Assembly: GCA_943704495.1 (NCBI GenBank) | Contig: CALSCR010002709.1 | Coordinates: forward strand, 1-60,289 | Direction of reading: 5' to 3' | DNA from: Pigoraptor chileana | Lineage: Eukaryota; Opisthokonta; Filasterea | Length of the DNA: 60,289 nucleotides | Shown here: in pieces, positions 50,182-60,289 of the stretch | How positions within the stretch are numbered: position 1 is the first letter of the stretch | Layout: each line of letters opens with the position of its first letter | Notes under the pieces: generated by a model | What the model was told of the DNA's origin: nothing | Seen by the model: only the letters and a program-made list of their open reading frames with translations | Database searches by the model: none | Translations under genes and position numbers: made by a program

Positions 50182-52595
50182 TCACGGCCGCTTCTCCATC
50201 GAATATAGCAGCGCAATCTCACGCTTGTAGACATCGAGAAACGCCTGCTCTGCGTCCTTGGTGCCCTTGGACGGCCGCGGTGTCCCCGGGCCGTCGCCGT
50301 CGGCAGAAGCGGCGCCGCCCGCGGGTGTCTCGAGAACCATGGGGATATCGTTGAAGCGGCTGTCGTTCATCACAAACTCAAAGCAGGCATTGCCGATTTT
50401 CCCCTGTGTCAATAGCGCGCGCGCGTGTGTGTGTGTGGTAAGACAATATGTCATTGCATGCGCGGTGGCGTGGATGTTATTCGTTTTTGTTGTCAGCACA
50501 TACGCATGATTTTGCGGGTGAATAAGGTAGGAGAGGCCGCACCTTGCCAATATTCTCGTGTCTGTCTTTGCGACAATCGACGGCACCTTTGGAGTCGTTT
50601 AGATGTAGTCCTTTCAAGTACTGCGCAGGAGCAACTGAGGATGGTGAGAAGGAGGAGGAGGCGAAAGGGGTGGCGGGGGTATGAGGCCAGTTGCAAGCAC
50701 TGAGAGAGAGAGAGACGGCTCACCTTAAAGCCCACAGTCCGCTCGAATTCCGCAAATGTCCGCTCGCATGCCGCCGGTGACGATAGATCGTAACCGCCGG
50801 CAAATGCGTGGCACGTGTCGATGCACACGCCCACCCGCGACTTGTCACTCACACGGTCGATTATACCCCGAATCTCCTGTGGCAGACGGGCATCCACGGC
50901 GCCAATGATTGTGAGCGCATGCCAGTGTGGGGGGGGGGGGAGGCGGGGGGGGCAGCAGAGGGAGCTGCCCTGGCCTGCCATGTTCTCGATGACAAGAGTA
51001 ACCCCCTTTGTCAGCCCATGGACCATGTCGATCGACTCTGCGATCCGCGTAAGGCACTCGTCGACAGTGCCGTGTCCAACAGTGCTCCTGTGCGGGACGA
51101 CGCCACATACAAGCACACGCACGCAAATACATACCGTATCATATACGCATCAATTGATGTAAGGGGGATCGTGCGGCACAATAAGACCCTCAGCGTGCAC
51201 TCACACCTCATAGAAAAGCAGACTATTGACTTGCAATGGCCGTTCAGGTCATAATCGCAGTACCAACCCCGGATGGAAATTGTAAAGTGCGAGGCCAAGT
51301 TGTTCGCAGCGGCGGACTTCATCCAAAAGCGCAGCACGGCTCTTGGCACGTGATTCTGGGTCTGGAGATCCAGCCTGCGCATGCATATATGAGCACATGC
51401 ATTGCAAACCTGTCATGTACTTGCGCCGCACAATATACAGGGTTGCCGGGGTTGCAGCAAGTGCGGAACGCCATAACAGTGCGACTCCCAATCTCTGCAA
51501 TCCCAGGCAAAAGGCTCACATTGATGAGGTAGCTGCCGTGAGGAAGTATGCACGACGGCGTATACTCGAGAGAGCGACAGACGCCTTTAAAGTCGTCGAT
51601 CTGCGAGTACGCATGCGCGGGCATTAACGCATAGACCCTGCAGTCTTCATATAATCCGACGCTGCATGCATGCGGCATTATGCGACACTGTGTGATGTAG
51701 CGAGGCAGCGGAACAACGCACATAATAGAGTCCGCATTGCAAGTGCTGGACACCGACCTCTTCCTGTGAGTACTGCGGTGAGTCCCAGCGGCGCTGCGAT
51801 CGTGTGAAGAAGGCGAACGCGGATGCCCCGATGGAGCGCGCGTTGCGGGGGGCGTTTCCCACGCAGCCAGCGGCGCTCATGTGCGCACCAACGCGCTTAG
51901 ACGACGCACCCCCTGCATATGCATATGCACACCGTCCGCGTGGAGCCCATCGAGTCCCGGTGTTTATGTGCGTCAGTACTGAGAAGGCATCGTGAGGGAA
52001 GTGACCAAATCAGGACCGCCCAAAATGAATGCGACAACGAAGGAAGGAATAATGCAAGGGGGGGGGGGGGGTCCTATTATGCCCACCTTGCTTTGGAATC
52101 AGCCGCAGCTCTCCATCGGACGTACGAAACACTGTGAAGCAGGCATTACGAGATGAGTCAATACACATAAGAGCAGAACTGTTTGTGGTGTGGCGTAAAA
52201 AGCAGCGTCAAGCAACAGGTACAATATGCCTCGCAGTGCAGTGAGTGCGACGCACCCCCAATCTTTCGTTTCGCTGGGGATGTGATCTTGTGCGAATCGC
52301 TGTCCATCGTGTCGACTTCATCGCCTGCCTTGAGTATATCACGCGGGAGTGCGCTCTCTGCGGCTTGCTTGCGTCTGCGTGGCGATGCAGCTGTTGTTGG
52401 TGTCGCGCGTGAAGCTGCCCTCACGGCCGCGACTGCCTTTGGGGCGGCAACAGCGGCAACAGTGGCGCCGCTGCCGCCTCCAGCCACAGAGCCAGCCACA
52501 GTGCGCAACATGCTGCGCGTTACCCGCACGGCGTCCACCGTCGCAACCACGGCCTCGCGTTGATGAGCGCCCTCGGCCTGTCTCTTCCGACCCAT
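50182..52595 (-). CDS. APN1: AP endonuclease, endonuclease IV family (Nfo/APN1)
   Basis: Eight exons on minus join in phase: 52595-52256, 52131-52087, 51912-51758, 51600-51520, 51374-51268, 51087-50724, 50620-50543, 50403-50182; 463 residues. The bacterial Nfo core aligns in order: [80 protein letters not shown] and MVLETP. All nine expected zinc ligands (His, Glu, Asp) appear present. The enzyme cleaves the backbone 5' to abasic sites in base-excision repair. A 120-residue Ala-rich N-terminal extension carries basic SPRRRK and SPAKRK clusters that suggest a nuclear signal. After AGQGSSL there is an extra Pro/Cys-rich stretch of about 27 residues, in frame, encoded by a C-rich tract. Confidence 0.94.
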
Positions 52596-53495
52596 TCGGT
52601 ATCACCTCAACCTAGTGGTGCTGCAATGTGCGTGCACGTGTGCCTACAACCGTACACTAATCATAGAATATATTCATTATCTGCGGTCCCCACCGTCACA
52701 GACCTGCCGTCACCAATTTTAACAATTAGTCTGGCTAACTTGACGGTGATCACTGAGTCACGACCAAGCCTGGTGTGTAAATCGGCTGGTCATTAGCCGG
52801 TGCGTCTGACAGCAGTCCTACATTAATGCTCGGCACTGGCGGTTCGGCAAAGCGGCGGCGTTTGCAGTTATTGAATGTCTGCAATTGTTGTCACTTACTA
52901 CTGGGCGTCCCATTGCTATCATGCCATAGAACTACCCGGCACACCCGGTACACCCGGCACACCCGGGGCAGCCGCTGTCTCAAACCTAACCCTCGACAAA
53001 CTGTCGATTGGTAGCCTTTATGTTTCTACCAGACGTGTGTGCGTGCGTATAGATAGAAGCGCTTCGATAGAGGGGTCGGTTGCCAGATGTATACTCATAT
53101 GCTGACATCCACTCTTGCCAAAAGAGTGATAATAGCACAATGACCGACACAATCACGCACGCACGCACGCACGCTCGCATGCACACACGCCACACCACGT
53201 CACGCCGTGTAATTGTATAATGCACCAGCCATCATCGACCCTTTTCGCGGAAGTAGTCGGCTGCGAATGTCAGTGATAGTTGGTTGTTGATTTGAACCGA
53301 CGATAAGAGCAAAGTAATGAATCCCATTACATAGCACACTTTAAGCGCATCATGCAGCAGGTACACACAACCTCACATAGAACACTGCACCACTCAAATG
53401 CACACACCATACACAAGTGAACACCAGCACAACAATCGCACAATGCATATGATAGTCTCGTGTCTGATGCCAGAGAGTGTGTTGTGATACAATGA
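52596..53495. other. Intergenic region upstream of the endonuclease gene
   Basis: The 900-bp gap lies between the endonuclease start and the profilin stop, head to tail. It contains a short CACCCGG tandem (52931-52967) and a CGCA-rich tract near 53157-53180. No gene was recognised. Confidence 0.55.
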
Positions 53496-54138
53496 TCACG
53501 TGCCGTCAGTGGACGCCCCACCTAGTTTCTCGATAGCCTCGGCGCACACCCCCGGATACATATTTGCGTCGTAAAGGCCCACAACGACAAGCGTTGGAGT
53601 CCGCACTATTATCAGCCCATTCTTGCCCTGGAGAGTGATAAGTGAAGGCATACACGCACACATACATAAATACATGCATGTATACAAACTTCATTCAATA
53701 AAACCAACTGCGGTCACTACGTGACGACGGCTACGTACCTCCTTGGCGTACACGGCAGCATTGTCTGCACGGACTACTTTGTACTTTTTGTCGGCAAACT
53801 CTATCCCATTCTCTCGAATGTCCTGGGGATCTCGAAAAGAGTTTAGAATCCTTTGGATATCGTTCGGCGCATTCTATTGTGACAGAAAGCGAATCAAGCA
53901 ACCACGATGGTTTGTGAGCATATACGCGTTCACACGCAAAAGAACACTGCACAGCAAAATGTCATTCCAACGTGGATGCGCGAACATGTGAATGCGACTG
54001 TTGCCAGGTTCGACACCTCACCGGGAATCCCGCCGAGCATGAGCGGAGGCTTCCATCCTTCCTGCGAATTATTGCGCACTGTTGGACGTGGTCGGTCGAC
54101 GTCAGCGCGTCATTCAAAAGTGAGTTCAGTGTGTTCAT
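53496..54138 (-). CDS. Profilin, profilin-4-like
   Basis: Three exons, 54138-54022, 53873-53739 and 53627-53496, join in phase to give 127 residues, the usual profilin length. The N-terminus MNTLNSLLNDALTSTDHVQQ, the mid block GIEFADKKYKVVRADNAAVYAK and the C-terminal LYDANMYPGVCAEAIEKLG match profilin-4 better than the actin-regulating profilins, notably the MYPxxC motif. Classical profilins bind actin monomers, phosphoinositides and polyproline. Profilin-4 is testis-enriched in mammals and diverges at the actin-binding face, so actin binding here is not assured. Confidence 0.88.
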
Positions 54139-54577
54139 CTTCCAAGTTGCACTGGATTGAAACCGCACGCAACACAAACACTGCGCAGACACTATCGTAA
54201 ATGCGCTTGGTGGAGGCAGTGAGTTGCATTCTTGGGGGATGAACCCGGTTTTCAGAAAGAAACTCAACCCGGGTCAGTCTCAGTCAGGGCCGTCATTATT
54301 TTTGGCGAGTTGCCCTGCACAACGATTTCTTGTCACGTGATTTCCTGATTTGGTTTTCCCAACCGATGGAACTCCGCTGAGTCGACTTTTGGGGACGGTG
54401 ATTACCGCTGTGTGGTATTTAGCGAGCCATTTTAGGCATGGACTGAGCCAAGTTTCAATAATAAGCCATTGGCTGAACAGTCTTGTGGCTACTGTATGAG
54501 CGCTATGAGCCGGCGGCAGGCGGAGAATCGCACTTTATATCGGCTGAGCGATGGGCCAGCCACCCCTTGGCTAATGA
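54139..54577. promoter_or_regulatory. Upstream region of the profilin gene
   Basis: The 439-bp gap between the NOA1 stop and the profilin start holds a TCACGTGA palindrome at 54333-54340. No gene was seen. Confidence 0.45.
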
Positions 54578-56933
54578 TCAGCGGGTCGGATCACGACCAG
54601 CGCGTCCTGCTGCGGATCGAGTGCGCCCACGCTCCCCACGCCGAAATAGAGAGTCAGTCCCAGTCCCAGCCCCAGCCAGTTTATGATGGCCTCCGCTGCC
54701 AAACTCGCGCCCGCCATCGCTATCTCGTTTTATGAAGGATCTGCGAACATCGCCGGTGTCGGGGAGTGGCCTGTGCGGACGGACGCTGCGCTGCATTGAT
54801 CCAGGGGTGCGCGCCGCTGGTACAGAAGGTACATTGGGCTCATCTGCGCCCTTATTTTTCCGGCTGCCATTACCACCAATTGTGCCCCCAGACTCCTTCT
54901 TGACAGCGCCTTTCTCTGTGATTGGAATCGGCTCCCGCAAAACAACTGCCACGCCCGTCGGGAGGCGCACAAATAGTGTTGCCTTTGCACCAAACTTGGC
55001 ACGAAACGACACGGTTCCAAGCCCGGATATTACAACCTCAACCGCTTCGGCGTGCGTGCCCTTGCCGACGACTTCAAAAGTACTTGCGGCATCGAGTGAG
55101 GGAGGGGGGTTTTCCGATGCGGGCGTACGGTGCGGTGGGGTCAGGATGCCGCTCCCAGCGTGCTTGTCGAACACCCAATCAGCATTTTCAGTCTTACATA
55201 CGTGAGTTGATACCGTGGAGGCCGCCGCCACACAGAGGAAGGCCTCGCCGTGCTCACCCAGGCCCGCCACGTCGATCCTGGCCAGTCCTCCGATGAATAG
55301 CGTCTGCCGTTCAAAAATGAGTACCAAGTTGTTAGACTCATCCGCAACCAAAGAGAAAATCGAAAAACAATGTCGCGAAAGAAGAAGCGTAACAATTGAA
55401 AAAAAAATTGTTGAAAAGAACAAAAGCAAACGCAATTATTGCACAAAGCGGACATGCCTTTCCGTCCGTCAAGCGGAACGACCGGCGGTCAAACTTGCGG
55501 TCGCGGGGGACGACGTCCGTGATCTCCTCTGAGGTGAGGCCACTGAGAATGGAACTCTGTCTGAGTATGCCGGGGGTATCGTGCAGTATGAACGGGCGGA
55601 CGTCTGGCCTGTCGCGGTGGCGTGGGAGGGGGATTGGTATGCTCGCCAGCGTGGTGCCTGGGATCGGCGACACGGTCAGCGGCGGCGCCTTCTTGGCCAC
55701 ACCCCGCCGGTAGCCCAGCTCAGACAGCAGCCCGTTCAGCAGCGACGACTTGCCCGCATTTGCATATCCAATTGCGTACAGCTCGGGGCCGTTGCGGTGG
55801 CGCTCGATGGCCGTGGCAACGCGCTTTAGACCGTCCTGCGTGCGGCTGCTCACAACCTCAAATCCTGCAATTCGCTCCTTTAGTGAATTGGGAATCGACC
55901 CGGATGCAAGGACGGCGCTCTTGAACCACTCCCGCACCACATCCAGATGCCTGTCTATGCGCGGGACGAAGAGATCTGCCTTTGTGCCGACAAACAGAAC
56001 GCGGCCCTCAGAGCCCACCACGCGGTCAAGCGCGGAGAATGATGACAGCGGAAAGTCGCAGAGATCAACTACATTGACTATGAGGCACTTGCGCCGCCTT
56101 ATCACAGCAATGTACTTTTCAAACTCATCCTCGGTGAGCTCCGTTGAGCTCCCTTTGTTCCGGAAACGGAGGTCGTGGCAGCGCTGGCATATAATGGGCC
56201 GCTCCCGCGCCGACTTCATCTGAGCCTGCACATCCCCCCACGACGGAATGAGCTCAATAGGCTGTCCCTGCGCAGCCGCCAGCGCAATGTCTGCATCGCT
56301 CAAAGGCAGGTCGGTGGCGACGGAGTGGCGGTCCCACGGCGGGCGCACGGACGGGTCGCGCGGGGCCGGGCTGAGTGCCTTGGCGCGTATGAACCCGCGC
56401 TGCGTGGGGTTGTCTGTCTGCAGCTGCGCACCACATCCACGGCAGTGCCGAGGGAGCGCCTCAAGCCCCTCGGCAACCAACGCCGAGATGGCGTCGTCCT
56501 CTGCCGCAGCTGTCTCGGGTGCATCCACCACTGCGCCGTCTGTGGGCTTCACATCGCCAGACACGGAGTCCGCAACCGCAATGCTTTTGGCGGATGATGT
56601 GGCCACGAGAACGGGCGCTTCGTTCGCAGCACGAACGCTCTCGATTGTGTCGTGGGGAGTGTTTGTTGAGGGATTCGCAGTCGCAAGTGTTCGGAATGTA
56701 ACGCCGTTGCGCAGGGATTTGATGCCAATTAATGAGGGAAGCTGTGACTGCGCAAATAACGGGAAGATGGAGGTGGTTGGATGGCAATTATGAGCCAAGC
56801 GCGCAGGTGTCCATGAGTGCCCTTGAGTGGGCGAGCGGGCGATAAGGCGCGCCAATGACTGCACACTCGCACGCACACCTCCGCGCACACACGCACCCAG
56901 AGATGCCATTACAAACAAAGTGCGTGCAAACAT
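54578..56933 (-). CDS. NOA1: Mitochondrial circularly permuted GTPase, NOA1/YqeH family
   Basis: Two exons, 56933-55458 and 55303-54578, give 733 residues. A basic, Ser/Arg/Ala-rich N-terminus without acidic residues fits mitochondrial import. A Cys-x2-Cys pair (CRGCG) and a second pair (CQRCH) form the YqeH zinc finger. G-motifs occur in permuted order: G4 GTKADL, G5-like VVSS, G1 YANAGKSSLLNG and G3 DTPG. The junction yields DGKTLFIGGLARID, a conserved family block. That junction needs a GC donor (GCATGT at 55457-55452). NOA1/YqeH proteins assist assembly of the small mitoribosomal subunit. The C-terminal 100 residues are Gly/Arg/Lys-rich and not recognised. It diverges from THG1. Confidence 0.92.
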
Positions 56934-57187
56934 GGGCGTGTTCGCCCTGCGACTACAACGCGCTCTGTGTTGCTGATACTTTTTACATCAGATCTGTCAA
57001 GCTGGCATGAACTAATAGCGACCCGACTGGTCGACAGCCACGTGACGGCGTCAGTCACGTGCCGAAGGTGTCTCTGACTGTCAATGATTGTAGTAGGTCT
57101 GTCTCTCCAGTCGGTCAGTGCTGCGCGAGTCCCAGATGCAGTTATAAAGTGCAGCATTATACAAGCGTGACGTTCTATACCTCGAGA
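56934..57187. promoter_or_regulatory. Compact bidirectional promoter of NOA1 and THG1
   Basis: Only 254 bp separate the two start codons. Two CACGTGAC elements face each other (57039-57046 and, inverted, 57054-57061), making a nearly symmetric site near the middle. A single bound factor could act on both genes; this is inference. Confidence 0.6.
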
Positions 57188-59130
57188 ATGGCCAAGTCAA
57201 AGTACGAGTATGTGAAGGCGTTTGAGAGCGACAATGTTTGTCTTGTCAACACGTGGATGGTCGTGCGTGTCGACGGGCGGTCATTCCACCGGTGTGTTGA
57301 CTGCATATGCGATTCAACGTAGTGTCATCTCGCAACAAGATATTACTTTACTTGTCGGCTGCGTCCATGGACCTGCTGTTTCATGAGGGGGTTGAGTCTA
57401 ACTATGTCCTCTATGTTGCGAATGTGTTTGCATCTGTGTCTGTGTCTCTGTGTCTCTGTATTTGTGTTCTGGGTATTTGTGATTCCTACAGCTTTTCTGT
57501 TGCGCATGCCTTTGAGAAACCAAATGACAGCCGTGCACTTCGTCTGATGGACGAGTGTGCGAAGGCTGTGATGTCGGAGTTCACAGATGTCTGCGTCGCA
57601 TATGGCGAAAGCGATGAGTACAGGTGCGTTGAGCGAATCCCCATGTCATGTCATTTTACGCACGCGCACTGTCGAAGCCTCTACGCTGTCTACTTGAATT
57701 GATCGCAATTTTTCCTTTGTTGTTTTGCAGCTTTGTGTTTGGACGCAAGAGCACCCTCTACGGCCGCCGCTCAAGGTGACTTATTTGCGCGCCGTCTTGT
57801 TCACAGCATGATCCCAGCATATGGCCTTATGCATACCACGCACGCACATCAACACCGACTGTTACATGCATGCTCCAACGCCAAACACCTCTCCTCTTCG
57901 CTCCTTCCAGCAAGATATCAACTGCCGTCGTGTCGCTGTTCTCGTCTTGCTATGTACTGCACTGGCCGGAACACTTTCCAGGCGTCCCTCTGGCCTATCC
58001 GCCATCGTTTGACTCGCGAATCGTCTGTTATCCGAGTGTGGAAAATATACGAGACTATCTCTGTTGGCGGCAGGCTGACTGTAAGTAACGGTCGATGCAT
58101 GTGGTGTGGTGTGTTGTATATGTTGTATATGTATGTGTGTGTCCGTCTGTATGTCTGTGCGTGTGTGTGTGTGTGCATGTTTGTGTTCTGTGTGTGTGCG
58201 TGGTTGTGATACATATATATATATACGTGTGTGTGTGTGTGTGTATGTCAGCGTGTGCTTCTGGTTTCTGGGGCAAGAATGATAGCTTGGCAACGAGCGC
58301 GGCGCGTGCCGTTTGTGGTCACCGTCAAAAAGTCAATTTGCCGTTGCCAACTGCATGCAGGCCACGTGAATTGTCTTTACAACACATGCTTTTGGGCCCT
58401 CGTCAAGGGCGGGAAATCAGAAAGGGAGAGCGAGGATGCTCTGAAGGTGGGCCCTCTGTTGCACTGTTGCACGCTGTTCCTGCCCTTAACAAGCATCCGA
58501 GTGTGTCTGGCTCGCCTTGCGTTGCGTTGAGAATTAACGCCTCTTCTGTGTCGCTAACTTTCTCTGCTGTTGTTATGAATCGTGTGCTCATCCTGGTACG
58601 TTTTGTCTCCTTGTGAAGTGCACTCGAGACACTGAACTCCATTGAAGGCTTTGCTCAATTCGCCTGTTTCGCTTTGTTTGGCTGGCTCAAACCCTATTAG
58701 GAAACAACGTCGGCGAACAAAAACGAGCTACTTTTTTCTCAATTTGGCATCAACTATAACGAGGTTGACATCATGTTTCGCAAAGGATCCGTTGTCGTCT
58801 GGAAGGAGGTCTGTAGTTCGACTGTGTGTGTGTCTGTTTGTGTGTGTGTCTGCTGCCTGCATGTGTTGGCCTTTTTGATGTGTGTGTATAGTGTACAGTA
58901 GTGTCCATGTGTGTCTCCTGTCTGTTAATTCCCTCTGCGACTGCGGGTGCGGCAACATGCATCGGTGTGAAGCTTCGTGAGCTCATTTGCACACGTACCT
59001 AATCTATTTGCAACAGGTGGAAGAGGAGGTGAAGCCCGCCGTGTTCAGGAGGCGACGGCGGCCCATGGTCGTCCACGATGACCTCTTTGACAGCGCATTC
59101 TACGCGGCCCACCCAGAAATTCTCGCCTAA
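57188..59130 (+). CDS. THG1: tRNA-His guanylyltransferase
   Basis: Seven exons join in phase: 57188-57291, 57492-57623, 57731-57775, 57911-58080, 58361-58446, 58701-58808, 59017-59130; 252 residues. [13 protein letters not shown] opens the protein as in human THG1L. The catalytic-site motifs [11 protein letters not shown] and [10 protein letters not shown] hold the metal-binding Asp and Asp/Glu residues. [34 protein letters not shown] and [10 protein letters not shown] are family blocks. The enzyme adds the extra 5' guanosine to tRNA-His by 3'-5' polymerisation. The usual HINNLYN motif reads HVNCLYN. The C-terminus [14 protein letters not shown] is basic and then acidic. Confidence 0.95.
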
Positions 59131-59234
59131 GAAAGCAACACAGACACATTTGTACTCAAGGCGCAAACCTTATTCGCGGCTGTTGACGGGAAGACCTTCA
59201 TTGTTTGCTCTGTGCGATCTAAGAGATGGTGGCA

Positions 59235-59860
59235 TTACTCGTTGTTCATGTGCTGCATGTGACTGTTTCGATCCCGCTGGAGGCGCCCGGCATATGCCCG
59301 AGACACGAGGTTCCATGCGTCAGTATATCGGTCCATGCATTTGGCAAGGCACGTCTGCATAGCGATGGGAAGATAAAGGTGTGCGCGGGATCCAATTGAG
59401 ATTGTTGAACTGCGTTGGCCACGAGTTTGTGGAGTTGTGTATGTATGGTTGGAGCAGCACATCTGCAAGCCTACACTCACCTTCTCTCCGCCATCCAATT
59501 GGGTGCCAGGCTTGTAAATGCACTTTGTGAAGCACTTCTCAGTCATCCTCTGTGGTAGCATTAAAAATCCGAAGAAGACACAGTCCACAAATCAACAATG
59601 AATCCCTCAAACTTCCCACGAATCAATGCCAGATAAACCAACTAGCAAGAAGTGCACACGAAAACGCAGAAAGTCAAGTGCAGAAGCAAGTGGAAGAATC
59701 CATCCAGTTGCTGCGAATGTCCCACTCACTAATCCCTCACCTGCAACAGCTCCTGCGCGTTTGCGACGGCCATCTGCATGCGGACCTGCTCCATGATCTG
59801 CTCGCGCTTACCGGCGGGCGACGACGCCCCGGAGGCGGACGGTCCGGCGCCGAATTCCAT
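59235..59860 (-). CDS. TIMM13: Mitochondrial small Tim chaperone TIMM13
   Basis: Three exons, 59860-59741, 59549-59481 and 59354-59235, join in phase to give 102 residues; human TIMM13 has 95. Twin C-x3-C motifs CFTKC and CLAKC, and the block KCMDRYTDAWNLVSRAY, identify TIMM13. EQVRMQMAVANAQELLQ fills the first helix. With TIMM8 it forms a hexamer that escorts hydrophobic precursors across the intermembrane space to TIM22. It converges with THG1; the stops are 104 bp apart. Confidence 0.96.
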
Positions 59861-60214
59861 GGCTGAGATTGACTGCAACGGAGACGGAAGTGAAGATGTG
59901 CTGTGAGGGAGCTGCTACATAAGCTGCATAATAGTAGAATGAGAGCAATGCCGCTCTTACGGATGATCGGGTGGTGTCAGTGGGGTCAGTCGGCGCATGA
60001 CGGCACATGCTGTCCGCTGCAGCGCGGAGAGGATCGGGCCACGTGACTATTCGAGTGTGCCTGCGTCGAGGGATTTGAATTATGCCCATAATGGATGCCA
60101 CATTTCATCCGCAATTTCAATTTAATTGCGCGAGTACCCGGACCCAAAATAGAACTCCGAGTGTGCTATCCTCGAGCTGGACTGTTGTTGGAGCGTGCAC
60201 ACACACACAGAGTC

Positions 60215-60218
<4 letters not shown>
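59861..60218. promoter_or_regulatory. Upstream region of TIMM13
   Basis: No gene was seen. A CACGTGAC element lies at 60040-60047, about 180 bp upstream of the start. Confidence 0.45.

Positions 60219-60289
<71 letters not shown>
60219..60289. repeat. (AG)n microsatellite at window edge
   Basis: Pure AG repeat of at least 35 units that runs off the end of the window, so its length is unknown. Confidence 0.95.

Noticed and set aside
52875-53105. Short ORF with a GTPGTPGTPG collagen-like stretch
   Set aside because: It derives from a 37-bp CACCCGG tandem, has no flanking domain, and shows no sign of splicing.
53270-53330. GGTTCAAATC on minus as a tRNA B box
   Set aside because: The flanking five bases cannot pair as a T-stem, and no acceptor stem is found.
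1-60289. Transposons, retroelements, virus-like elements, CRISPR arrays
   Set aside because: No transposase, reverse transcriptase, integrase or capsid-like peptide, no long terminal repeats and no spacer-repeat arrays were seen in any frame.

Overview
The window is nuclear DNA from a GC-rich, intron-bearing, flagellated eukaryote. It holds thirteen protein-coding genes that can be rebuilt exon by exon with consistent phase, about 67 introns in all, plus one intronless coiled-coil ORF and one Sp/KLF zinc-finger gene cut by the left edge. Introns are short and often filled with (TG)n, (CA)n or (GA)n microsatellites. An outer-arm-type dynein heavy chain, ARL6/BBS3 and an AK9-like multi-kinase imply a motile cilium. 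Sp/KLF fingers, a Jagunal homologue and a profilin-4-like protein point towards Opisthokonta, perhaps a unicellular holozoan; this placement is inference. No prokaryotic features, CRISPR arrays, rRNA, convincing tRNA or recognisable transposons were seen.

Left part (1-12967): a minus-strand Sp/KLF-like factor with polyglutamine (1-1428, open at the edge); a 3.5-kb stretch without a gene (1429-4916); a nine-exon ankyrin / discoidin / SAM protein on plus (4917-8382); and a minus-strand protein O-mannosyltransferase (9153-12499).

Middle (12968-46903): mostly ciliary genes. The AK9-like gene (minus, 13 exons) and ARL6 (plus, 4 exons) diverge from a shared 757-bp gap. A PH-RasGEF gene (minus, 8 exons) and a 1098-residue coiled-coil gene (plus) follow. 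Next is a 4788-residue dynein heavy chain of the DNAH5/DNAH8 type (minus, 9 exons), one of whose exons is 11,031 nt long. Its linker and AAA2-3 modules look orthodox, but the AAA1 sensor, the AAA4 P-loop and the stalk tip are unusual.

Right part (46904-60289): compact housekeeping genes: Jagunal, RWDD1/DFRP2, endonuclease IV (APN1), a profilin-4-like protein, the mitochondrial YqeH-type GTPase NOA1, tRNA-His guanylyltransferase THG1 and the mitochondrial chaperone TIMM13. Several are divergent pairs, and a CACGTGAC palindrome recurs in their promoter gaps. Two introns, in RWDD1 and NOA1, use the same GCATGT donor in place of GT.
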